Positions 7,962 to 16,191 of a stretch of 64,000 bases of DNA are shown piece by piece. Within the stretch, counting starts at the first letter, position 1, and each line of letters begins with the position of its first letter. The notes under the pieces were generated by a model that saw only the letters and a program-made list of their open reading frames with translations, had not been told where the DNA came from and did not search any database. The stretch comes from Candidatus Poribacteria bacterium (GTDB lineage Bacteria; Poribacteria; WGA-4E; WGA-3G). Position numbers and translations under genes: made by a program. The stretch is taken from positions 1 to 64,000 of the forward strand of contig JAJEDB010000126.1 in the NCBI GenBank assembly GCA_022821725.1, written 5' to 3'.

Positions 7962-9026
7962 TTAATCTACCGGCATCGCGTGTACCGGAATTGAGAGACC
8001 GTGTTCATTCCAAAACCGATAGGCACCCGTGTGTAGCGGAATTACAAACGCTTTTGACACATTTTCAATTGTTGTTATATCTGCTGTAGCACCGGTAGCA
8101 TCCTGCATCGCTTGCAACCCTTCTGGGCTGTAAACCTGTTGTAGGATTGTATAGACGATTTCTGCTGGCACATCTTTGTGAGCGATAAGCAATGTTGGCA
8201 TCAGCAGTGTATTCACTGGTCCAACTTTGCCACCGTATGCCCCGACTGGCAGTGGACCGGATAGGTAAAACGGATATTGTTCGTAGAACCCGGATGCCTG
8301 TGCAGGCGCGTCCATATCGAGCATTCTAATTTCATTGGTTGCAGCGAGTCGCGCCATTGCATCGTTCGGTACACTAACTAACATTTGAAAAGCGTCTGCT
8401 TCTCCAGCCAGGAGTGCTGCTGCTCCTTCGTTACTGCCCTGATACAGAAGTGTGATTTGGTTCCAGATGCCAGCTGATTTCGCCAAGCGTTCTATCGTTT
8501 GTGCGGAGCCGGATCCCATTCTGCCACTTGCTATTTTCTTCCCAACGAGGTCTTCAAATTGATGAATATCGCTATCTGCAACCACAACTGTTTGGGCATA
8601 GGCGATATAGAGTAGGGTCACTGCTCGTATGTTAGTTTTGGCCCCTTCTTCAGCGAAAATTTCCTGTCCGTGGTAACCCAAATGGCTCTCTGAGGCGAAG
8701 GCAACACCGAGATAAGCCGAATTTTCATTGACGCGTCGCGTGTTTTCCACAGAGCCTGGTGAAGTTTCAACCACTATCTTCAGTTGAGGTTCGTGCTGTG
8801 TCGCGATGTTGCTCACTGCAGTCGCAAAAGGCGAAAAACTTCCGCCGGGGGTTCCACCTAAAATTGTAAGTGCTGTCGTCTGGGAGGCATCCTGTGTATC
8901 TACTGTCATGAGAGGTTTCTGAACCCTCTCGCAACTACTGAAGGTGATAAAGAACAGCATGGCAATAGTGCCCGCTAAGCTAACACGAATTTGTGTTTCA
9001 CGAAAACGTCCGAAATTGATCTGCAT
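7962..9026 (-). CDS. TAXI-family TRAP-type solute-binding lipoprotein
   Basis: A 354-residue extracytoplasmic binding protein of the TAXI family. The N-terminus has a hydrophobic stretch (GTIAMLFFITF) ending in the lipobox-like FSSC, so it is probably a lipoprotein. The mature part begins LTILGGTPGGSFSPFA and includes ETSPGSVENTRRV, GKKIASGRMGSGSA and GEADAFQML, all typical of this family. TAXI proteins normally work with TRAP membrane subunits; none is adjacent, and the neighbours are DUF58 and ABC ATPase genes. The promoter region is shared with the divergent HAD gene. Confidence 0.85.
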   Translation of the reverse strand: MQINFGRFRETQIRVSLAGTIAMLFFITFSSCERVQKPLMTVDTQDASQTTALTILGGTPGGSFSPFATAVSNIATQHEPQLKIVVETSPGSVENTRRVNENSAYLGVAFASESHLGYHGQEIFAEEGAKTNIRAVTLLYIAYAQTVVVADSDIHQFEDLVGKKIASGRMGSGSAQTIERLAKSAGIWNQITLLYQGSNEGAAALLAGEADAFQMLVSVPNDAMARLAATNEIRMLDMDAPAQASGFYEQYPFYLSGPLPVGAYGGKVGPVNTLLMPTLLIAHKDVPAEIVYTILQQVYSPEGLQAMQDATGATADITTIENVSKAFVIPLHTGAYRFWNEHGLSIPVHAMPVD

Positions 9027-9068
9027 TTTAGCTATTCCTCTTTGTTGTGTTAATGTATTTAAAAGTGC

Positions 9069-9097
9069 TTGTTTAACGACTCAAATGCTATTATACT
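9069..9097 (+). promoter_or_regulatory. Predicted sigma70-type promoter for the HAD gene
   Basis: TTGTTT (9069-9074) and TATACT (9092-9097) with a 17-bp spacer lie in the divergent region before the gene at 9168. Confidence 0.5.
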
Positions 9098-9167
9098 ATC
9101 AGGAAAATGTAATGAAAGCAATATCTTTTCAAGGACTGAAAGCCAATAACCAATTTCAGAAGACATA

Positions 9168-10001
9168 ATGCAAAACGTTTTTTTTGACACTACTGCAATT
9201 GAGATCCACCGTGAGATTCAAACGGGGAATATTCGTCATGTTGTTTTCGATTTTGACGGAACTATCTCCCTCATCCGAGACGGTTGGCAGAATGTGATGG
9301 TCCCGATGATGGTGGAATGCCTCCAGACCGAAACGGGTACCACCGAGACGCAAGAACAACTTGAGGCACTCGTTGTTGAATTTGTGGATAGACTCACCGG
9401 TAAACAGACCATTTATCAAATGATCCAGTTAAGCGAAGAAATCGAGAAACGTGGCGGGACACCGAAGGATCCACTCGCCTATAAAGACGAATATAACCGC
9501 CGTTTGTTGCCCGTCGTTGAGGAACGGATTGCGGGACTCGCCGCGGGAACCCTGTCAGCCGATCCGCTCCGCGTGCCGATGTCGCTCGAATTCCTCCAAA
9601 GCCTCCGTGAGATGGGGGTCAGCTGCTATCTCGCCAGCGGCACAGATGTCGAATTCGTTAAAAACGAAGCATCACTCCTCGGTGTATCAGAATACTTTGA
9701 CGGTGGGATTTTCGGGGCATTACGGGAATATCAGAAGTTTTCTAAAGCGATGGTCATTCAGAAAATCATCACGGATTTCAACCTTAGCGGAAGCGAATTG
9801 CTAATCGTTGGGGACGGCTACGTAGAGATCGAAAACGCCAAAGAAGTCGGAGCACTCGCTGTCGGGGTTGCGTCTGTAGAGGGCAATATATACAATATGA
9901 ACGCCGATAAACGGGAACGTCTTATTCGCGCCGGAGCAGACATCATTATCCCCGATTTTCGCGAAGGCGCGCAGCTAATAAACCATCTGTTCAATCTGTA
10001 G
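9168..10001 (+). CDS. HAD-superfamily phosphatase (phosphoglycolate phosphatase-like)
   Basis: A 277-residue HAD hydrolase. Motif I is VVFDFDGTISL (nucleophile Asp and second Asp), motif II is the Ser/Thr in CYLASGTD, motif III is the Lys in QKFSKAMVIQKI, and motif IV is LLIVGDGYVEIENAKEVG. The cap domain lies between residues about 45 and 140. The substrate is unknown; sugar phosphates are the most common for this subgroup. The next gene, a PL22-like propeller, starts 36 bp downstream, consistent with an operon for carbohydrate use. Confidence 0.82.
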   Translation: MQNVFFDTTAIEIHREIQTGNIRHVVFDFDGTISLIRDGWQNVMVPMMVECLQTETGTTETQEQLEALVVEFVDRLTGKQTIYQMIQLSEEIEKRGGTPKDPLAYKDEYNRRLLPVVEERIAGLAAGTLSADPLRVPMSLEFLQSLREMGVSCYLASGTDVEFVKNEASLLGVSEYFDGGIFGALREYQKFSKAMVIQKIITDFNLSGSELLIVGDGYVEIENAKEVGALAVGVASVEGNIYNMNADKRERLIRAGADIIIPDFREGAQLINHLFNL

Positions 10002-10037
10002 AAATTATTTCATAAACAGACTCACGAGGAGTATACT

Positions 10038-11165
10038 ATGCCAAACTACACCAAAGCGTCCGTTCATCCTTCAGAACTTCGAGAATCGCAAGACAGCCAA
10101 ACGGGCGCGCACATCTATCAACTCACAGACGATACCTCTATCAACCACAACCTCTACTTTCTGACATCTTCGTTCACCCCCGACCAAGGACATCTCATCT
10201 TTACCTCCTACCGTTCAGGAAAGCCGAATTTTTTCAAACTACAATTCCCGAATGGCGACATCGTCCAGTTGACCGATGCCGACGAGATTCACGGCTACTC
10301 CGGTGTGATCTCCAAAGACGGTACCGAGCTCTTTTACACCCAAGCAGACGCTATAAAGGCGATCCATCTTGATACCCTTGAAGAACGTGTGCTCGCAGAG
10401 TTTCCGGGTGGGAGCCTCGGTGAATGCAGCGTCAGTGCAGATGAACAATTCATCGTAACGGCGATGAAACGCGACGACAAATCGCACATCACCGTAACCG
10501 CTACCGACGGCAGCGGCGGCGAAGTGATCTACACTTCGCCAGATCAGACGATTATCCATCCACAATTTCATCCAAAACACCCCGACCTCATCGCGTATTC
10601 TGGGGATCCAGCACCTCGGATGTGGACTCTCAAACGGGACGGCACAGAAAACCAGTCGCTTTATCAGCACGACAATAATGAGTTCCTCGTCCACGAAACC
10701 TTCCTTGGCGCGTTGGATGAACTGATCGTGACGCATTGGCCCTATGCATTACGACGGATGTCCTTAGAAACCCTACAGATGCAGACGATCGCCGATTTCA
10801 ACGCGTGGCACATCGCCAGCAATCGAGACGGGACAAAAGTCCTATGCGACACCGTTCATCCCGATATTGGCTTGCGACTTGTTGATGTAGAGACAGGTGA
10901 ACACACGCCGATCTGTTATCCGCAAAGTTCATCCAGTGGGAGCCAATGGAAAACCGACCGGTATGCCCTCGCCGAGGATTGGGCAGCCGCACAACAAGCA
11001 GGCGATAGAGAGCAGGCACTCAGTTGGATGGAGATGAAGGTGGACACCGTCTATGGACCGCAATGGACGCACCCGCATCCCTCATTCAGTCCAGATGAAA
11101 CGGCAGTCGTGTATACCTCAGATGTTTCCGGGCATTCACAGGTCTACGTTGCTGTGATTCCGTAG
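10038..11165 (+). CDS. Oligogalacturonate lyase-like beta-propeller (PL22/TolB-like)
   Basis: A 375-residue protein made of TolB/WD-like repeats with successive FTPDQGHLIFTSYRSG, SKDGTELFYTQ and SFSPDETAVVYTSD motifs. The layout (QLTDDTSINHNLYFLTSSFTP at the start, HETF and HPHPSFSPD later) resembles oligogalacturonate lyases of PL22, which split unsaturated pectin oligomers in the cytoplasm using a metal bound by histidines. No signal peptide is present. GAGGAG precedes the start. Catalytic function is inferred; related propellers exist that have lost lyase activity. Confidence 0.7.
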   Translation: MPNYTKASVHPSELRESQDSQTGAHIYQLTDDTSINHNLYFLTSSFTPDQGHLIFTSYRSGKPNFFKLQFPNGDIVQLTDADEIHGYSGVISKDGTELFYTQADAIKAIHLDTLEERVLAEFPGGSLGECSVSADEQFIVTAMKRDDKSHITVTATDGSGGEVIYTSPDQTIIHPQFHPKHPDLIAYSGDPAPRMWTLKRDGTENQSLYQHDNNEFLVHETFLGALDELIVTHWPYALRRMSLETLQMQTIADFNAWHIASNRDGTKVLCDTVHPDIGLRLVDVETGEHTPICYPQSSSSGSQWKTDRYALAEDWAAAQQAGDREQALSWMEMKVDTVYGPQWTHPHPSFSPDETAVVYTSDVSGHSQVYVAVIP

Positions 11166-11273
11166 AGCGATACGATGGGTATTTTGGATTTGGTGGCGAT
11201 CGCAAATGCGTTCGAGTAACCCTAAAGTGTCGTACAAAGGTCATAGGCAACTCGAAAAACTGAATTATAAATA

Positions 11274-11302
11274 TTGACTTCTTATGCGCTACATGCTATC
11301 CT
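11274..11302 (+). promoter_or_regulatory. Predicted sigma70-type promoter
   Basis: TTGACT (11274-11279) and TATCCT (11297-11302) are spaced by 17 bp, about 100 bp before the small gene at 11405. Confidence 0.5.
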
Positions 11303-11404
11303 ATATATTATATGGTTGGCGGGGCAGGGACTCATCTACTGTTCCATAAAGGAGTTTCCCTATCATTTGGACCAGATAACACAAAGAGCGAAAGAGGTGT
11401 TGAA

Positions 11405-11629
11405 ATGGCAGATCAAGATTTTCGGGAGAGGGTTCTCGAATCCTTATTAAGAATTGAAAATAAGGTAGAATCTCTGAATACCCGCGTAAGCACTTTAGAG
11501 CGAGATGTGGGGTGGATTAAGGGAAAACTGGAAGGGAGCCAAGAAGGCAGTAGTAAAATATTGACTGTTGTCACTGTGTGTACGGCTGTTGGTGCCGCAA
11601 TTATAGCCCTTGTTGCTCTGCTAACTTAA
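11405..11629 (+). CDS. Small coiled-coil protein with C-terminal membrane anchor
   Basis: A 74-residue protein of unknown function. Residues about 8-40 form a heptad-like coiled coil (LLRIENKVESLNTRVSTLER). A linker with GKLEG follows, and residues about 52-74 form one hydrophobic transmembrane helix ending at the C-terminus. This is a tail-anchored layout common to phage-holin-like and hemolysin-XhlA-like proteins; the resemblance to XhlA (coiled coil, GWIKGKLEG, TM) is suggestive only. ATG 11405 is preceded by AGAGG. The gene has its own promoter and a strong terminator and appears monocistronic. Confidence 0.65.
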   Translation: MADQDFRERVLESLLRIENKVESLNTRVSTLERDVGWIKGKLEGSQEGSSKILTVVTVCTAVGAAIIALVALLT

Positions 11630-11647
11630 AAAGAGTGAACTCTTATA

Positions 11648-11685
11648 AAGCCGTCAACTTGCGGAAGTCGACGGCTTCTTTTTTT
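11648..11685 (+). terminator. Rho-independent terminator
   Basis: Arms AAGCCGTC (11648-11655) and GACGGCTT (11670-11677), extended internally by ACTT/AAGT around a GCGG loop, are followed by a T-rich run (11679-11685). Confidence 0.85.
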
Positions 11686-11714
11686 CGTGCTTTTGTAAAG
11701 GTGAGACGGATGCC

Positions 11715-12974
11715 TTAACTCCACAACCTATCGTGCGAACGTTCAGAATCCCATTCTGTGGTCGGCGCGAAGTAGTCTGTCTCCTCTGCATGCAGATGCT
11801 CGCGGATGACCTCTTCGTTAAGGTCGATACCTAAGCCGGGTGTCTCTGGAACGTTCATATAACCGTCTTGGATAATTGGGTTAGGTAAACCTGTCACCAT
11901 TTCATCCCACCATGGGTTATCGACGGAGTGGTTTTCCAAGACCATGAAGTTGGACGTCGCCGCAGCACAATGGACACTCGCCATTGCAGCGATAGGCGTG
12001 CCTGCCATGTGCATAGCCATTGCAATGCCGTGCTCCTCTGCTAAATCACCGATCTTCTTCGTCTCCAAAATCCCGCCCGATGTCGCAATATCTGGATGCG
12101 CTATGGCAATCCCTCGACTCTCGAACAGCGGCATGAAATCCTCTTTGCAATAGATGTCCTCACCCGTGCAGATGGGGGTCGCGCACGAATTCGAGAGACG
12201 CACATACTGATCGGTATACTGCCACGGCACCATATCCTCTAACCACGCGAGATTGTATTTCTCCAATGCCCTCGCGAGACGGATACAGTCCTCGATACCG
12301 ATATGCCCAAAATGATCCACCGCGAGCGGTATCTCATAACCGATAATGCCCCGAACCGTTTCCACGTATTCACACAATATAGCAATGCCCTTTTCAGTAA
12401 GGCGGATACCGGTAAACGGGTGCATCAGGTTAGAGGTTTCCAAATTCCCCGCGGGTGCAGAGACCGTGCCGGGCGTTCCGCGAAGCAGGCCAACACCGAT
12501 GTCCATCTTCAGAAAGGTGAACCCTCTATCCATGCGTTCTTGGAGCACTTTCCCCATTTCTTCAGGATCTTTGAAGGACGGGGTATCGCTATAGCATCGG
12601 ATTTTATCCCGGAATTTACCGCCAGCGAGTTGATAGCACGGCACACCATAAGCCTTGCCAGCAAGGTCCATCAATGCCATCTCAATCCCGCAGATACCGC
12701 CGCCTTGCCGAGCGTGGTGACCGAACTGCTTAATCTGCCGAAAGATTTTATCAACGTTACACGGATTCTCGCCAATAATACGGCTTTTGAGCATCAACGC
12801 ATACGTCGGGCTCGCACCATCGCGAACCTCACCGAGACCATGAATGCCTTGGTTCGTGTCCAGTTTCAAAATAGGACCACCGGTTTGCGTCCGAACGATA
12901 CGCATATCGGTGATTTTTAGGGCTGAGGGTTGGGAAGCGGTATTGACATTTGACTGTATCTGTTGATCTTCCAT
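11715..12974 (-). CDS. Mandelate racemase/muconate lactonizing enzyme family protein (enolase superfamily)
   Basis: A 419-residue enolase-superfamily enzyme. The capping domain covers about residues 20-140 (ILKLDTNQGIHGLGEVRDG). The barrel has a second-strand Lys motif TFLKMD, and the metal ligands are probably Asp in LAVDHFG, Glu in AWLEDM and Glu in CTGEDIY. A C-terminal-side His in MAMHMAGTP could be the base. Members dehydrate or racemise sugar acids such as galactonate or rhamnonate; the exact substrate is not readable. The start codon is immediately preceded by a copy of the dispersed leader repeat that provides AAGGA as ribosome binding site. Confidence 0.85.
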   Translation of the reverse strand: MEDQQIQSNVNTASQPSALKITDMRIVRTQTGGPILKLDTNQGIHGLGEVRDGASPTYALMLKSRIIGENPCNVDKIFRQIKQFGHHARQGGGICGIEMALMDLAGKAYGVPCYQLAGGKFRDKIRCYSDTPSFKDPEEMGKVLQERMDRGFTFLKMDIGVGLLRGTPGTVSAPAGNLETSNLMHPFTGIRLTEKGIAILCEYVETVRGIIGYEIPLAVDHFGHIGIEDCIRLARALEKYNLAWLEDMVPWQYTDQYVRLSNSCATPICTGEDIYCKEDFMPLFESRGIAIAHPDIATSGGILETKKIGDLAEEHGIAMAMHMAGTPIAAMASVHCAAATSNFMVLENHSVDNPWWDEMVTGLPNPIIQDGYMNVPETPGLGIDLNEEVIREHLHAEETDYFAPTTEWDSERSHDRLWS

Positions 12975-13095
12975 TTTTTAATTGTTCCTTGCGGGGTGAC
13001 GAAATGGGTTTCGTGTTTGAGGTCCCTTTCTCTTGAGCCGCCCGCGTGTTTTTGCTTGGGTGTTTCTGCGTATTGTTGCGGGCTGCTTTCTTAAG
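12975..13095 (-). repeat. Dispersed leader repeat, copy before the enolase-superfamily gene
   Basis: Read on the minus strand, this stretch contains GCCCGCAACAATACGCAG and CACCCAAGCAAAAACACG, then ends with CCGCAAGGAACAATTAAAAA directly abutting the ATG at 12974. The same core and end occur before other genes (see 31428-31570, 54562-54696, 63098-63209). Confidence 0.65.
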
Positions 13096-13120
13096 TTAAT
13101 TTTCATTCCGGACACACAAA

Positions 13121-13846
13121 CTATACGTCCCTTTCTGAGATAATGTCGAGTGCGGTATCCAGTATTGTTAGGTGGAGTGCTGCGCGTTGTTCGAGGGACC
13201 AGACTGTTGGTGTCTCAGAGATAATAACATGTTCGCTATGAAAATGCAACAGGTAAGGTGCCAAGCCTTGTGTTCCCCATGCGGTGGCAACCTTGTAGAC
13301 CCCTTCAGCGAGATCAGGGGCATCTTCACCCGGAGCCTCGGGATCTATTGGACCAATCGCTTTCGCAGCAGTGGCGAGTTGAGGACCTATATATTTCTCG
13401 TCCCGCTTGCCTTCATATAGATAAAATCCGGTCGCATCGTAGTCTTCGTGGAAATCTATCGTGAGTGAGAACTGTGTTTGCCCTAAGGCTTTTTTGACGA
13501 TAGTGACTTCGGCAATATCTTCCGTTTCAAAAGCGCGATTGATGTCTATGTCGTCAAACGTCTCACGCGTATTGTGAACGTAACCGTATGGATTAATGCA
13601 AGGGATCACTGAAAACGAGAAGTTTTTCAGGAGTGCAGTGTTATCACGCGCAAGGAACCGTAAAACCGCCTCAACACCAGCAGGTTCGTCGCCGTGCATA
13701 CCGCCAGTGATAAAAATGTGTTTCGGGGTTCCCGCCGAAGACGCTAAGTGAATTTGATGTATCGGATAAGTATGGGCAGTGCCGAGTAATTCTATTGGCA
13801 CGTCTAAACGGTTTAAGCGTTCCGTAACTTCAGCGTAATTGCGCAA
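13121..13846 (-). CDS. M14-like zinc carboxypeptidase/deacylase family protein
   Basis: A 241-residue protein of the M14 / succinylglutamate desuccinylase-aspartoacylase superfamily. The zinc-binding HxxE motif is TGGMHGDEPAGVEA; the downstream substrate-binding region is NPYGYVHNTRETFDDIDINRAF; a second metal His lies in TIDFHEDYD; and ISETPT near the end probably carries the catalytic Glu. These enzymes cleave an amide next to a carboxylate-containing group. There is no signal peptide. The substrate is unknown. Confidence 0.78.
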   Translation of the reverse strand: MRNYAEVTERLNRLDVPIELLGTAHTYPIHQIHLASSAGTPKHIFITGGMHGDEPAGVEAVLRFLARDNTALLKNFSFSVIPCINPYGYVHNTRETFDDIDINRAFETEDIAEVTIVKKALGQTQFSLTIDFHEDYDATGFYLYEGKRDEKYIGPQLATAAKAIGPIDPEAPGEDAPDLAEGVYKVATAWGTQGLAPYLLHFHSEHVIISETPTVWSLEQRAALHLTILDTALDIISERDV

Positions 13847-13929
13847 ACTTCAGACTCCTTAACGAGGTTTATAAAGCATATACGCATAGCATATCGCAAA
13901 ACGCTCTGATGTGCAATACTATTTTGTCT

Positions 13930-13958
13930 TTGACATTTTCTGACTTTTCTGATAAAAT
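13930..13958 (+). promoter_or_regulatory. Predicted sigma70-type promoter for the small TPR gene
   Basis: TTGACA (13930-13935) and TAAAAT (13953-13958) are separated by 17 bp. The following 150 bp carry a leader repeat before the gene at 14115. Confidence 0.6.
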
Positions 13959-13985
13959 GTATTAAACCTATTGGGAATTCATAAG

Positions 13986-14096
13986 CATGTAGCCCGTAAC
14001 GAAGTGGTGGGGTATTTCTGCGTATTTCTTCAGTTCTACGACGATCGACGCTAAGTACGAAATGCCCCTCACCGAGCCGCAACCAAGAATTAAAAA
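13986..14096 (+). repeat. Dispersed leader repeat, copy before the small TPR gene
   Basis: It starts with TGTAGCCCGTAACGAAG, contains GGGTATTTCTGCGTATTTCT, and ends in CCGCAACCAAGAATTAAAAA (14077-14096). In this copy the AAGGA core is changed and a new AAAGGA lies just downstream, before the ATG at 14115. Confidence 0.65.
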
Positions 14097-14114
14097 CCTC
14101 AAAGGATGTAAAAG

Positions 14115-14447
14115 ATGCCGACCGAAGCAGAACTTTACGATGCCGCACTCACCCATTTTGCTGACAACGACCTCGAAGCGGCTGTTAATGCTTTTAAAGA
14201 ACTGATTGAAACTTACCCAGACTATATCGAAGGATTCCTCGGGCTCGGACACGCCTACGAACGGATGAGTCTCTACGATGAAGCCATTGCAGCTATCCAG
14301 AAGGCGATAGAAATCAACCCGAAGGACCCGCTTGTATATACCAGTCTATCCATGTGTTACCAACGAAAAGGGATGATCCAAGAAGCAGAAGACGCGATGG
14401 CAAAGTCGCAGCAACTGCAGATGGAGGCATCCGGTTCATCTACATAA
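14115..14447 (+). CDS. Small TPR-repeat protein
   Basis: A 110-residue cytoplasmic protein composed of about three tetratricopeptide repeats (LYDAALTHFADNDLEAAV, then FLGLGHAYERMSLYDEAI, then VYTSLSMCYQRKGMIQEAE) and a short Ser-rich tail. TPRs mediate protein-protein contacts; no partner is evident. AAAGGA lies 8 bases before the ATG. The UGSC-family gene starts 62 bp downstream on the same strand, so the two may share a transcript. Confidence 0.8.
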   Translation: MPTEAELYDAALTHFADNDLEAAVNAFKELIETYPDYIEGFLGLGHAYERMSLYDEAIAAIQKAIEINPKDPLVYTSLSMCYQRKGMIQEAEDAMAKSQQLQMEASGSST

Positions 14448-14461
14448 TGTCTTGAAGGATA

Positions 14462-14482
14462 GGTGGGGTTACAAACCTCGCC
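14462..14482. repeat. REP-like imperfect palindrome
   Basis: GGTGGGGTT and AACCTCGCC surround ACA, a degenerate form of the window's GGTGCGGTT/AACCGCACC palindrome, located between the TPR and UGSC genes. Confidence 0.5.
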
Positions 14483-14509
14483 AGCAACAGAATATTTGAG
14501 GTTTTTATA

Positions 14510-15046
14510 ATGCCAAATACGACTTTGCTCGATCCGACTTCTCAAGGCGACGCATCAGCGAAATTTCTCGCACCGCGGCTTCAGAGCCTTGATGGAAAAG
14601 TGATGGGACTGCTGAACATCACGAAAAACGGCAGCGATATCTTCCTTGACCGCATTGCTGAATTGATGCAGGAACGGTTTGATCTTGCCGAAGTGATTCA
14701 TGTTAAAAAACCGACGTTCACGCGTCCCGCACCGACGGAACTGCTTGTTGACCTAGCAGAGCAAGCAGATTTCGTCATTGAAGGGCTCGCTGACTGAGGG
14801 TCTTGTATATCGTGCAGTATGCACGATGGAAGTGCTTTAGAGGAACGCGGCGTTCCAAGTATCGCTGTTTGTACGGAAGTCTTTTTCGCTGCAGGGAAGG
14901 TACAAGCGCGAGTCCTCGGTCATAGTGAGCTGGAACCACTCACCGTCCCCCATCCGATCCAGAGTCTGACACCCGATCAGATTCGGGAGCGTGCAGAGGG
15001 TGCCGTGCAAGAAATTGTTGCGCGGTTGACAAAAAACGGTCAATAA
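14510..15046 (+). CDS. UGSC-family protein, probable selenoprotein read through an in-frame TGA
   Basis: One reading frame runs from ATG 14510 to TAA 15046 with a single in-frame TGA at 14795-14797. Reading TGA as selenocysteine gives a 178-residue protein with ADUGSCISCSMHDGS at residues 94-108. This matches the UGSC motif that names this family, known to occur in Sec- and Cys-containing forms. Both halves resemble the family: LDGKVMGLLNITKNGSDIF before the TGA, and GVPSIAVCTEVF after it. A hairpin beginning 11 nt after the TGA fits a bacterial SECIS. Frameshift is unnecessary, because the frame is unchanged. Function is unknown; a redox or metal-binding role for the U-x-x-C-x-x-C cluster is an inference. 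It would require selA, selB, selC and selD elsewhere in the genome. Confidence 0.8.
14795..14827 (+). promoter_or_regulatory. Candidate bacterial SECIS element
   Basis: After the TGA (14795-14797) comes a perfect 7-bp stem, ATCGTGC (14809-14815) with GCACGAT (14821-14827), and an apical loop AGTAT. The loop begins 18 nt after the TGA and has G in its second position. Published bSECIS descriptions expect a loop 16-37 nt after UGA with a G in the first two loop positions, so the element fits. Confidence 0.65.
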
Positions 15047-15064
15047 ATCGTTGTTTATCTAAAA

Positions 15065-15156
15065 TAGGACTTACGCACTCCCCCGGTAGGTGCGGTTTCT
15101 AACCGCACCGAATCCCGTGAAAATAGGGGAAATTCGGTCATTTTGCGTAAGTCCTA
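15065..15156. mobile_element. MITE-like element with 13-bp perfect terminal inverted repeats
   Basis: TAGGACTTACGCA (15065-15077) and TGCGTAAGTCCTA (15144-15156) bound a 92-bp non-coding element. The ends match the IS end at 126-138 and the element at 31244-31365. A REP-like palindrome lies inside. The flanking bases are compatible with a TA target site. Confidence 0.7.
15089..15109. repeat. REP-like palindrome
   Basis: GGTGCGGTT (15089-15097) and AACCGCACC (15101-15109) with loop TCT. The same sequence, including the preceding CCGGTA, occurs at 22773-22793. Confidence 0.75.
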
Positions 15157-15164
15157 TAAAACTA

Positions 15165-15234
15165 AAAACGCCGTAAGGTATAGTCGTAGACACACTCCGT
15201 TGTGCCTTAACAAGAAATACCCTAACGGCGTTTT
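15165..15234. repeat. Large imperfect hairpin
   Basis: AAAACGCCGT (15165-15174) and ACGGCGTTTT (15225-15234) enclose 50 bases that include a smaller hairpin CACA/TGTG. The T-run at the end of the right arm could let it act as terminator for the UGSC transcript; it may instead be another small mobile repeat. Confidence 0.5.
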
Positions 15235-15315
15235 AAATTTCAAACTGCAACGTCATCGACGCTCCCGGTTGCAGAGTGTTCCAGCGTCCCAGCAATCCGC
15301 GCAATTTCTGGTGCA

Positions 15316-16122
15316 TTATCGCCAACTGCTCATCTCGGTAAGCTTCAACTGTCCCCACACCGTCGCGAGTTTACCGCGTGCGTGGATGTCAAGCGTGTTC
15401 TCAACCAAATTGTTAATCTCTTTTTTACTGAGAGCAGCGTTGTAGATTCTCGCATCTTCCACGCGAGCGACCACCCAACCGTAGGCAGTGCCACCGATGA
15501 GGGCGCGCGGTCCAAAGAGTGCTTCCACGTCGCCGGCTTCCCAAGATACGATCGGTCCCATCGTATAACCCCCAATACGCTCACCGTTTCTATATATCGT
15601 AATCTTGGCATTTCCACCCTCGTCTTCATACGAAATCGCCAATTGGATGAGTTTCCCCGTCTCTTTTTCCTCAAATCCAGGAATCGCGTCCTGTGTGCGT
15701 CTAAAGTGGCTGCTACCCGCCATCCAGCGTTTCGGTTGTCGTTCCGCATAGACGATCGCATCAAAGGTGTCTCCACTGCTTTTATTCACCGCCAGTGTAG
15801 CACCTCTTGTGACGTTCAGATCGTCTAAGTAAAGCCACGTTACCAATGTTTTATCGGGACCGATGTCATCGCCTTTATAGCCTGTCGTCATCGCCCACTC
15901 ATTATTGCCGATATGCAATTTCCCATCCTTCACATCGGCACCTAAGAGATCAATATCGCCAAAGTGGCCCGTCAGATCTTCCAATTCGGCACCTTTCTCA
16001 AAGGTCCAATGCCCAATCAGATCTTCCTTTTTTTCTCCTTGTCCCAACGCCGGCATTACAAGGCTTCCGAGCAGAAACAATACAGAAAAACTGAATGTGA
16101 AATAACGCCCGAGATCTATCAT
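15316..16122 (-). CDS. Secreted LamG-domain protein with WG tail
   Basis: A 268-residue exported protein. A signal peptide (FTFSFSVLFLLGSLVMPALG) is followed by a LamG-like jelly roll beginning LIGHWTFEKGAELEDLTGH and including KTLVTWLYLDDLNV, KITIYRNGERIGGY and RVEDARIYNAALSKKEI, which are standard for LamG type 3 domains. The C-terminal region KLATVWGQLKLT repeats the tail seen in the protein at 2674-3429. LamG domains of this type bind carbohydrates or act as adhesion modules; no catalytic site is visible. Confidence 0.78.
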   Translation of the reverse strand: MIDLGRYFTFSFSVLFLLGSLVMPALGQGEKKEDLIGHWTFEKGAELEDLTGHFGDIDLLGADVKDGKLHIGNNEWAMTTGYKGDDIGPDKTLVTWLYLDDLNVTRGATLAVNKSSGDTFDAIVYAERQPKRWMAGSSHFRRTQDAIPGFEEKETGKLIQLAISYEDEGGNAKITIYRNGERIGGYTMGPIVSWEAGDVEALFGPRALIGGTAYGWVVARVEDARIYNAALSKKEINNLVENTLDIHARGKLATVWGQLKLTEMSSWR

Positions 16123-16191
16123 CGTTGTGTCCTCCGTTGTTGATTCTATTTGAGAATTACACGATTACAAAAACGAGGGCAGGTATACGTC

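Noticed and set aside
14510..14797. Two separate genes or a nonsense pseudogene split at the TGA at 14795
   Set aside because: The frame is unchanged across the TGA, both halves look like the UGSC family, the TGA falls on the U of the motif, and a SECIS-like hairpin follows.
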